A DNA stretch of 5,701 nt from CAYQMF01 sp964418595. Its GTDB lineage: Bacteria > Planctomycetota > UBA1135 > UBA2386. The stretch is taken from assembly GCA_964418595.1 (NCBI GenBank), contig CAYQMF010000204.1:1-5701 (forward strand), written 5' to 3'. The notes under the pieces are model-generated. The model was given only the letters and a program-made list of their open reading frames with translations. It was not told the origin of the DNA and searched no databases. The position numbers and the translations under genes were made by a program. Below, in pieces: positions 1 through 5,666 of this stretch (positions are counted from its first letter, which is position 1; each line of letters begins with the position of its first letter).

Positions 1-981
1 GTTGCAGATGGGCCGCGCCGCGAGCCCGGTGCCTAGCACGTCGCGGATCACGCCGCCGACGCCGGTACCTGCGCCGCCGAACGGCTCGATGGCGGAGGGA
101 TGGTTGTGCGTCTCCACCTTGATGCAGACCGCGTCCTCGTCGTCGAAGGCGATGACGCCGGCGTTGTCCTTGAACACGCTGAGGCAGAAGTCGCGCTGCA
201 GCGTGTTGGTGACGTGCGCGATCGTGCGCTTCAGCAGATTGTCGATGACCTTGCCTTCGAACCGGATGCGGCCGGTGAGGGTCTTGTGCTTGCAGTGCTC
301 GCTCCAGGTCTGGGCGATCGTCTCCAATTCGATGCGCCGAGGTTCGCGCCCCAGCGTCCGGTAGTGCGCCTGGATCGCGCGCATCTCGTTGGTGTCGAGT
401 GCGAGCCCGCCGTCGCGGCTGAGCTTCGTCAGGGCAGCGTCGTCGAGGCCGGCGAGGGCGACTTCGTGCACGCGCAGGTCGGCCGCGCCGCCGCCACCGG
501 GCAGCTCGGCGGGCGCGCTGTCGACCATCACCCGTTGGATCACGGGGTTGGCGAGGCCTCGGTTCGCCGCCGCGACCAGCGCGGCCGTGTCGAGCCGCTG
601 CGGCAGGAGGTACAGCGCGTAGGTTCCGGTCGGCACGTCGGGAAGGCCCGAGTCGCGCAGGGCCTTGCGCAGCGACTGGGCGACTGGATCGGTGACTCCG
701 GGCAGCGGTTGGACGGCGACACGACGCGTGCGGTTCGTGTCCACGTCATCGGGGGCGAGGCAGGTGAAGGCCTCGGCGACCGGATCGGCGAGTACTTCGC
801 TCGCGAACTGCTGCACCTGCTCGCGGGTCAACTCGGCGCCGAGCAGGTAGCCGCGCCGGGTGGCGACAGCGTCGACCTCGGCGAGACCCTGCGCGCGCAG
901 CGCCGCGGCGGCGGCCATGCCCTTGGGATCCGGCAGCCCCTCGCGGGGGTACACTTCGACGCGCCAGGCTCGCATCCGCAT
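1..981 (-). CDS. purL: Phosphoribosylformylglycinamidine synthase, PurS-PurS-PurL fusion (N-terminal part, runs off left edge)
   Basis: This enzyme uses ATP to convert FGAR to FGAM, step four of purine synthesis, with ammonia supplied by glutamine hydrolysis; it is cytosolic. The frame stays open to base 1, giving 327 codons. PurL signatures are WSEHCKHK (residues 226-233, with the conserved SEHC), KVETHNHPSAIEP (288-300) and GTGVGG (305-310). The first 153 residues are not PurL proper. Residues 5-73 look like PurS (VEVYPREGLPDPKG near the start, LADPV near the end), and residues 86-153 repeat the same pattern (VAVQPLPGVTDP, LANPV). Separate small PurL proteins lack this part and need free PurS. 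The start is ATG at 979-981 or ATG at 973-975; an in-frame stop lies upstream at 1039-1041, and GGGA sits 9 nt before the first ATG. The gene follows the GTPase gene by 79 bp on the same strand. The C-terminal domains, and whether a glutaminase domain is also fused, cannot be seen. Confidence 0.93.
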   Translation of the reverse strand, partial: MRMRAWRVEVYPREGLPDPKGMAAAAALRAQGLAEVDAVATRRGYLLGAELTREQVQQFASEVLADPVAEAFTCLAPDDVDTNRTRRVAVQPLPGVTDPVAQSLRKALRDSGLPDVPTGTYALYLLPQRLDTAALVAAANRGLANPVIQRVMVDSAPAELPGGGGAADLRVHEVALAGLDDAALTKLSRDGGLALDTNEMRAIQAHYRTLGREPRRIELETIAQTWSEHCKHKTLTGRIRFEGKVIDNLLKRTIAHVTNTLQRDFCLSVFKDNAGVIAFDDEDAVCIKVETHNHPSAIEPFGGAGTGVGGVIRDVLGTGLAARPICN

Positions 982-1060
982 ACGATTGCGATCCCGCAGC
1001 GGCTGCGCAAGCGCGGAGCGGCCCAGGGAATGGCCGGCTCAGCGGCCGAACGGCGGCACG

Positions 1061-3154
1061 TCAGCGGCGCCGGATCCGCGCCCGGGGGCCGGTCTCGATC
1101 CTCGGCATCGGGGTCAGTACCACGTCCTCCGCGTCGGCGAGCGCTTCTTCCACTCCGTGCTGGGTGGCGAGCGCGGCGATGGCGGCGGCGGCGGTCTGGC
1201 CGGCGACCACCAGCTTGCGGATCGGCGTGAGCACCTGCAGGCAGAGCTGATGGCGGCGGTCGATCTCGGCCAGCGCGGCGTCGAGTTCGCGGCGGCGGGC
1301 CTCGACCCGGGTCCGGAGTTCGGCGGCGGTCCCGCGGTGCACGGCGGTCCCCACCCGCTCGGTGACCTGCAGTTCCGCGACCTTGCAGAACGCCTCGTGC
1401 GCGGCCTGCATCAGGTCGAAGAGCATGCGCCGTGCCGGCGGTCCCATCCGGCTCGCCTTCACCTTCGCGGGGATGCGATGGTCGTCGCCAGAGTCGGCAG
1501 ACCCCGCCGCCGTGACGCCGAACACGAGATCGCGGACCCGCGGCATCGAGCGGAGCAGCGCCCAGTCCATGACTCCGCGCCGCAGGGGGATGGCATCGGC
1601 GTCGACGCGGATGGGCGGGATGGGGGGGAGCGGCGTCGCGAGACAGGCCGCCGCGATCGTCCGACGGATGGCCGCCAGATCGATGCCCAGCGCGCGCAAG
1701 TCCTCGGCAAGGTCTGCGGCTTCGTCCATGCCGCCGTCGCGCTCGAGGAGGCTGCGTTCGAGCGTGTCCTTCGCCGGGGTTTCGATCTGCGTGCGGAAGG
1801 TGCCGAGATGCGGTCGCCACTCCTGTTCGGTGAGGCTGCGCAGGCTCGCGGCCGACAGGAACCACTGGTCGAGTCCGGCCTCCATGAGGCGCACGGTCTT
1901 CACCGAGACCTCGTGCGCCCGGTTGAACACTTCGCTGCGCAAGCGCGCGTCGAAGCCGGAGAACGCGCGGTCCCACGCGTGGCCCAGCACACGTTCTGCC
2001 GCCGCGATGCGGGCCTGCGTCTCGCGGCGCTCCGACTCGAGCTGCTGCCGATACCGATCCACCGCGCTGACCGTCTCGGCCTCCGTGGCGACCAGGGTGT
2101 CGCGGACGAGCGCCGTTGCGCGGCGCACGCTGTCGCGCAGGAACGCCTTCAGGTAGTCGGGGCTCGCGAGGAACGCAGTGAGGTCGCGCTCGAACTCGGC
2201 GAAGTCGGACGGCGCGGACGTCTCCGGCCGCAGTCGCGTGCTGGCGGCGCGCATGAGGTCGATCGGGTGGATGCGCAGGCGCCCTTCCTCGTGCGCGCGC
2301 TTCAGCGCCGCCGTCATCGCGAGCTGCTCGAACGCGGCCACGATCTGGTTCGGCTCCGTCTGTTCGATGCTGGGCCCCAACGTGCCGTCGGGCTTGAGGT
2401 CGCGCTTGGTCGAGTCGACGTTGACGATGAGGAAGATGCGGCTGAACAGGTCGAGCAGGTCCTGGAACTCGGCGAACACCTGCTCGAGGAACAGGTTGTC
2501 GCTCTTCACCACGAACACCGCACACGCGGCCGCGTCGCGGAAGTCGCGCGTCATCTGGCTGTAGCCGAAGCGCATGCGGCTGTACAGCCCGGGCGTGTCG
2601 ACGAGGACGGCACCGGAGTCGCGGAGGTTGGGCGCCGGAACCTTCACATCGACTCGGCGGATGGCCTCCGGCAGGTCGGTCTGCGGGTCGAAGGCCACGC
2701 CCTCCGCCTCGGACTGGCGGAGGTGCTCGGCGAGCCGCGTGTGCGCTTCGCGGATGCGGTTGCCGAGGGTTGCCGTGTCCTCGAAGGTCTCGTTGTCGCC
2801 GTCGTAGCGCGCGACGTGATAGCGGCGCCGCTCCGCGTGGCTGACGAACACGAGGCACGGGTACGCCGGCAGGCAGCTCACCTCGCTCACGTAGGCGGCA
2901 GCGAGCGCGTTCATCAGCGTCGACTTGCCGCTCTTGAGCGGGCCGAAGATGAGGACGTAGGCCTGTTGGCCGGCGACCTTGTCGAGCAGGGCTCCGACGT
3001 GATGGCTCAGCTCGAGCAGGGGCACCGCGGCGGCGGCGGCGTGGTCGAGCGGGGTGCTCTGCAGCGCCTGGATGGCCTGGGCCAGGGGGACGGCGAGGGG
3101 ACGCAGCGTGCGGTCGAAGTCGCCGCAGTATTGGCTGAGCAGCTTTCCGTGCAT
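1061..3154 (-). CDS. Dynamin-family large GTPase, soluble
   Basis: This is a predicted large GTPase of the dynamin/bacterial dynamin-like superfamily, whose members bind and remodel membranes; the client here is unknown. Numbered from an alternative TTG start at 3202 (713 aa; the ATG is residue 17), the P-loop is GPLKSGKST at 87-95 and the G3 motif is DTPG at 202-205. G4 is atypical: the expected strand ends in NVD (261-263), followed by TKRD (265-268), which fits T/N-K-x-D. After the GTPase domain come long charged helical stretches (about 350-420 and 585-660) that could form a dynamin-type stalk, broken by a proline-rich segment, PLPPIPPIR (524-532). No hydrophobic transmembrane helix is visible, so membrane contact would have to be peripheral. 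ATG at 3154 is preferred for its codon but has no good Shine-Dalgarno; TTG at 3202 has AGGGG 8 nt upstream. The gene is divergent from accA and lies upstream of purL on the same strand. The superfamily call is firm; the role is unknown. Confidence 0.85.
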   Translation of the reverse strand: MHGKLLSQYCGDFDRTLRPLAVPLAQAIQALQSTPLDHAAAAAVPLLELSHHVGALLDKVAGQQAYVLIFGPLKSGKSTLMNALAAAYVSEVSCLPAYPCLVFVSHAERRRYHVARYDGDNETFEDTATLGNRIREAHTRLAEHLRQSEAEGVAFDPQTDLPEAIRRVDVKVPAPNLRDSGAVLVDTPGLYSRMRFGYSQMTRDFRDAAACAVFVVKSDNLFLEQVFAEFQDLLDLFSRIFLIVNVDSTKRDLKPDGTLGPSIEQTEPNQIVAAFEQLAMTAALKRAHEEGRLRIHPIDLMRAASTRLRPETSAPSDFAEFERDLTAFLASPDYLKAFLRDSVRRATALVRDTLVATEAETVSAVDRYRQQLESERRETQARIAAAERVLGHAWDRAFSGFDARLRSEVFNRAHEVSVKTVRLMEAGLDQWFLSAASLRSLTEQEWRPHLGTFRTQIETPAKDTLERSLLERDGGMDEAADLAEDLRALGIDLAAIRRTIAAACLATPLPPIPPIRVDADAIPLRRGVMDWALLRSMPRVRDLVFGVTAAGSADSGDDHRIPAKVKASRMGPPARRMLFDLMQAAHEAFCKVAELQVTERVGTAVHRGTAAELRTRVEARRRELDAALAEIDRRHQLCLQVLTPIRKLVVAGQTAAAAIAALATQHGVEEALADAEDVVLTPMPRIETGPRARIRRR

Positions 3155-3258
3155 GCGTCGCGCGAGGGTCCGGGCCAGCTTCCCCCGAGAGCTACCCGCC
3201 AAGGGGAGGGCCCCTGCTTTACGGGTCGGGCGGGCCGTCGCAAGGTCTTGTTTTGCCG

Positions 3259-3305
3259 ACGGGGCCGGAGGCAGCCAGGCGCTTGCCTCCCTTCGGCGGC
3301 CCCGT
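3259..3305. repeat. Nested inverted repeat in the accA leader
   Basis: An outer 9-bp perfect stem pairs ACGGGGCCG (3259-3267) with CGGCCCCGT (3297-3305). Directly inside it a 6-bp stem pairs GAGGCA (3268-3273) with TGCCTC (3284-3289), leaving a 10-nt loop and a one-sided 7-nt bulge at 3290-3296. It ends 24 nt before the accA Shine-Dalgarno. No T-tract follows on either strand, so it does not look like a standard intrinsic terminator. It could be an RNA leader structure or a DNA operator; the pairing is seen, the function is not. Confidence 0.6.
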
Positions 3306-3329
3306 ACCCTGTGCGCTCACCTCCGTCCC

Positions 3330-3333
3330 GGAG
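3330..3333 (+). promoter_or_regulatory. Ribosome binding site of accA
   Basis: GGAG lies 6 nt before the GTG at 3340. It decides the start: the same frame is open back to a TTG at 3253, which would add 29 residues (rich in Pro and Arg) unlike AccA proteins, while the GTG gives an N-terminus of the usual AccA length. Confidence 0.8.
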
Positions 3334-3339
3334 CATGCA

Positions 3340-4326
3340 GTGGCCGAAAGCAACACCAAGACGACAGGGATCACCGACGGCCTCGCGTTCGAGCGGCCGC
3401 TCCTGGAGATGGCGCAGAAGATCCAGGAGCTGCGGGGACTGGCTGCCACCACGCACCTCGACGTCAGCGGCGAGATCGTCGCGCTCGAGGAGCGCCTGAA
3501 GAAGCAGACGCAGGAGGTCTACGCCCAGCTCTCGGCGTGGGAGAGGGTGAACGTGGCCCGCCACAACGACCGTCCGCTGACCTCGGACTACATCCAGACC
3601 ATGCTCGACGACTTCGTCGAACTGCACGGCGACCGGGTGTACGGCGAGGATCGCGCCATCGTCACGGGCCTCGCCACGATGGGGACGACACGCTTCCTGC
3701 TCGTGGGGCATCGCAAGGGCAAGACCGTGAAGGAGCGGCTGGCCTGCAACTTCGGATGCGCGCACCCGGAGGGCTACCGCAAGGCGCTGGCGAAGATGCG
3801 CCTCGCCGAGAAGCTCAAGCTTCCGATCGTGACCTTCGTGAACACCCCCGGCGCGTACCCCGGGATCGGTGCCGAGGAGCGCGGGCAGGCCGCGGCGATC
3901 GCACGCAACATCTTGGAGATGTTCTCGTTACGCGTGCCGATCATCGTCATCGTCATCGGTGAGGGCGGCTCCGGCGGCGCGCTCGGCATCGGCGTGGGCG
4001 ACCGGGTCGCCATGCTCGAGCACTCGTACTACTCCGTGATCTCGCCGGAGGGCTGCGCGGCGATCCTCTGGAAGAGCGGCGAGAAGACGCCGGATGCCGC
4101 AGAGGCCCTGAAGCTGACGAGTCGCGACCTGATGCGCCTTGGGCTGGTCGACGCTGTCATCGAGGAGCCACTGGGTGGCGCGCATCGCGATCCGGCAGCA
4201 ACTGTTGCGGCGGTGCGTACGAAGCTGACGGAGTGGATCCACGAGCTGAGTGCGATGGACGTGGAGGCGCTCCTCGCCGCGCGCCACGACAAGTTCCGCC
4301 GCATGGGGACTCCGCTCGGGATCTGA
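3340..4326 (+). CDS. accA: Acetyl-CoA carboxylase carboxyltransferase subunit alpha
   Basis: AccA and AccD form the carboxyltransferase that moves the carboxyl group from biotin on AccB to acetyl-CoA, giving malonyl-CoA for fatty-acid synthesis in the cytosol. The product is 328 aa, close to the usual length of about 320. The N-terminal helical region (12-75) includes FERPLLEMAQKIQELR. It is followed by RPLTSDYI (78-85), the ELHGDR motif (94-99), NFGCAHPEGYRKAL (137-150), TPGAYPGIGAEERGQ (169-183), the oxyanion-forming glycine-rich IGEGGSGGALGIGVGD (206-221), and YSVISPEGCAAILWKS (231-246), then EPLGGAH (276-282). All are hallmarks of the alpha subunit. One oddity is Asn168, where the usual sequence is DTPGAYPG. 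The start is GTG with GGAG 6 nt upstream. No accD is in the window, as is common when the two genes are unlinked. It is transcribed divergently from the GTPase gene. Confidence 0.97.
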   Translation: MAESNTKTTGITDGLAFERPLLEMAQKIQELRGLAATTHLDVSGEIVALEERLKKQTQEVYAQLSAWERVNVARHNDRPLTSDYIQTMLDDFVELHGDRVYGEDRAIVTGLATMGTTRFLLVGHRKGKTVKERLACNFGCAHPEGYRKALAKMRLAEKLKLPIVTFVNTPGAYPGIGAEERGQAAAIARNILEMFSLRVPIIVIVIGEGGSGGALGIGVGDRVAMLEHSYYSVISPEGCAAILWKSGEKTPDAAEALKLTSRDLMRLGLVDAVIEEPLGGAHRDPAATVAAVRTKLTEWIHELSAMDVEALLAARHDKFRRMGTPLGI

Positions 4327-4392
4327 CCCACGCGTTCCTGGCACTCGCAACCAGCGGCCGCGTCGCGTAGACGTACCCGTGCATCGACAGGT

Positions 4393-4423
4393 CTGCAGGA
4401 TCGCCGGCCACCGGGGTCCGCAG
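4393..4423 (+). repeat. Strong hairpin abutting the sigma gene's ribosome binding site
   Basis: CTGC (4393-4396), GGATC (4398-4402) and CCGG (4404-4407) pair with CCGG (4411-4414), GGTCC (4415-4419) and GCAG (4420-4423). This makes 13 pairs (one G-T) with single-base bulges at 4397 and 4403 and a 3-nt loop. The Shine-Dalgarno AGAGG of the sigma gene (4422-4426) begins inside the base of the stem. No T-tract follows, so a simple intrinsic terminator for accA is unlikely, though it could protect the 3' end of the accA message. A role in controlling translation of the sigma factor is inference. Confidence 0.6.
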
Positions 4424-4431
4424 AGGCCCGC

Positions 4432-5121
4432 ATGAGTTCCACGTCGCCGTCAGCCACTGCCCTTCGCCTTCTCTCCCCAGCGTCTGCGACGGCGCGGGAA
4501 CCGTGGCTGGCGCCGGCGGAGTCCGGTCCGGGCCAGGACCCGGGGGCGGACCTCGTCGCCGAGAACGCGCGGATCGACGCCGAGCACGTGCGCCGGGCGC
4601 TGGGTGGCGACGGCGACGCCTTCGGGCACCTGGTAGGCCGCTACCAGAGGCGGGCGTTCTGGATCGCGTACCACGTGGTGGGGGACCTGGAAGAGGCACG
4701 CGACGTGGCGCAGGAGTCGTTCCTGCGCGTGCATCGCTCGCTGGCGCGGTTCGACTTCGCGCGCAGCTTCTACACCTGGTTCTACCGGATCGTGATGAAC
4801 CTCGCGATCGACCGCCTGCGCAAGCTCAAGTCCGCGCCCGCCGCGCGTCTGGATGATGTGGCGCATGCGCTGCCCCACGCGGGCGACGACTCGTCGGCGA
4901 GCAGCGAGCATGGCGAGACCAGGAGCATGGTCTGGACCGTGCTCGACCGGTTGGATGCCAAGTTCCGGGCAGTGCTGGTGCTTCGCGACATCCACGGCCT
5001 GAGCTGCCAGGAGATCGCGCCCATCCTGCGTGTGACCCACGCGACGGTGCGCTGGCGCCTGCATCGCGGCCGCAAGCTGTTCAAGGAGCACTGGGAGCGA
5101 AGGACGCGCGGATGGGTGTAG
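4432..5121 (+). CDS. ECF-type RNA polymerase sigma factor (sigma-70 family)
   Basis: This is an alternative sigma factor that directs RNA polymerase to a set of promoters, probably in response to an envelope or redox signal held in check by the anti-sigma factor encoded next. Of 229 residues, region 2 spans about 60-131: DAFGHLVGRYQRRAFWIAY, then GDLEEARDVAQESFLRVHR with the usual D-x-A-Q-E-x-F core, and FYTWFYRIVMNLAIDRLRK. Region 4 spans about 169-222, with LSCQEIAPILRVTHATVRWR as the helix-turn-helix. There is no region 1.1 or 3, as expected for ECF factors. Unusual are a 50-odd residue Ser/Ala/Pro-rich N-terminal extension and a linker of about 35 residues rich in Ser, Asp and His. ATG at 4432 has AGAGG 5 nt upstream. 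The stop overlaps the next gene by 10 bp, pointing to translational coupling. I cannot assign an ECF subgroup. Confidence 0.93.
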   Translation: MSSTSPSATALRLLSPASATAREPWLAPAESGPGQDPGADLVAENARIDAEHVRRALGGDGDAFGHLVGRYQRRAFWIAYHVVGDLEEARDVAQESFLRVHRSLARFDFARSFYTWFYRIVMNLAIDRLRKLKSAPAARLDDVAHALPHAGDDSSASSEHGETRSMVWTVLDRLDAKFRAVLVLRDIHGLSCQEIAPILRVTHATVRWRLHRGRKLFKEHWERRTRGWV

Positions 5122-5666
5122 GACGCGAGATCTCGTGTGCCGGCGTGCGAGCGCGGCTCCCGCTCCTCCCGGGGGACGAGCTGCAGGGCGGCGTCGACGG
5201 CGCGGTTCGAGCGCACCTGCGCCGGTGCCACGCCTGCCAGCGCGAGCTGTCCACGTACGTCGCCGCGGGGGCGGCACTGCGCGAGGTGGCTGCGGAGCCC
5301 GTGGTGGGGCCGGACTTCTTCGTGGCCCTGCGCGCCTCGGTCCTGGAAGCCGTCGGCCGCGAGCCCACGCCGCGGTCGTCGCGCTGGCGTGGGCTTCGCC
5401 GCCGAGCGGCGGTCGCCGCCGTGCTCGTGGCGGCCGGTCTCGCGTTCGCATGGGTCGGGCTCGGCTGGCTCGACCTACGAAGCACCGAAACACCGGGAGC
5501 GGGGTTGCTCCGCCAACCGGGCCTCGCCCAGAGCCGAGCCCCGTCGACGGCACCGCACAGCATGGTCGTGCCGGTGAGCTTCTCGCCCCAGACCCAGGGC
5601 CTGCGTGGCCTGCAGCGTCTCGACTTGGATCCGCGCTGGTCGGATCGACCGCGCAGCGGTCGATGA
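5112..5666 (+). CDS. Membrane-anchored zinc-finger (ZAS) anti-sigma factor
   Basis: This is predicted to bind and inhibit the sigma factor encoded just upstream. The N-terminus resembles the ZAS domain: Cys9, then His35-x3-Cys39-x2-Cys42 in VRAHLRRCHACQREL, the usual zinc ligands. The LPLLPGDEL stretch (16-24) matches the common L-x(n)-DGEL element loosely. A hydrophobic helix at about 99-120 (AAVAAVLVAAGLAFAWVGLG) follows an Arg-rich RWRGLRRR (91-98), which predicts a cytoplasmic N-terminus and a short outer domain of about 64 residues rich in Pro, Ser and Arg with no recognised fold. The product is 184 aa. The ATG at 5112 overlaps the sigma gene's stop by 10 bp and has AAGGA 7 nt upstream (5100-5104). 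The pairing with an ECF gene in this order is the strongest support; similarity in the outer part is not evident. Confidence 0.85.
   Translation: MGVGREISCAGVRARLPLLPGDELQGGVDGAVRAHLRRCHACQRELSTYVAAGAALREVAAEPVVGPDFFVALRASVLEAVGREPTPRSSRWRGLRRRAAVAAVLVAAGLAFAWVGLGWLDLRSTETPGAGLLRQPGLAQSRAPSTAPHSMVVPVSFSPQTQGLRGLQRLDLDPRWSDRPRSGR
5644..5664. repeat. Perfect inverted repeat over the start codon of the downstream frame
   Basis: ATCGACCGC (5644-5652) and GCGGTCGAT (5656-5664) form a perfect 9-bp stem with a 3-nt GCA loop. The right arm covers the last codons of the anti-sigma gene and the first two bases of the ATG at 5663. As RNA it could hide that start until ribosomes finishing the anti-sigma gene open it; as DNA it could be an operator. 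Both uses are inference. Confidence 0.6.

Larger units (their letters stand above)
3155..3339. promoter_or_regulatory. Divergent intergenic region between the GTPase gene and accA
   Basis: The two flanking genes point away from each other, so both promoters should lie here or, for the GTPase, in the part that may still be coding (3155-3202). I see no convincing sigma-70 boxes. The best minus-strand guess is a TTGCGA box and a TAAAGC box 16 nt apart (about 3244 down to 3217), which match the consensus only partly. The visible landmarks are the nested hairpin at 3259-3305 and the accA Shine-Dalgarno at 3330-3333. That transcription starts here is inferred from gene orientation. Confidence 0.5.

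Noticed and set aside
1032..1047. GGCCG/CGGCC inverted repeat between the GTPase gene and purL as a terminator
   Set aside because: Only 5 bp with a 6-nt loop and no T-tract; too weak to claim a transcript end.
828..2858. A 676-codon minus-strand frame overlapping the GTPase and purL
   Set aside because: The Arg/Pro-rich translation is a shifted-frame shadow of the GTPase gene; the GTPase and PurL motifs sit in other frames.
3202..3215. Small inverted repeat AGGGG/CCCCT near the TTG start
   Set aside because: A 5-bp stem in very GC-rich sequence is likely by chance, and no T-tract supports a terminator.
3253..3339. Upstream TTG start for accA
   Set aside because: It would add 29 residues unlike AccA and includes the hairpin region; the GTG at 3340 has a proper Shine-Dalgarno and gives the family length.
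860..3499. An 879-codon open frame on the plus strand, antisense to the GTPase gene
   Set aside because: The product is low-complexity and rich in Arg, Ala and Gly with no recognisable domain, and it runs opposite a clear GTPase gene. Long antisense frames are expected at this GC content.
4347..4374. Possible autoregulatory ECF promoter (GCAACC, 16-nt spacer, AGACGT) upstream of the sigma gene
   Set aside because: The -35-like box is only loosely similar to ECF promoters and the -10-like box is weak; without a second copy in the window it cannot be supported.
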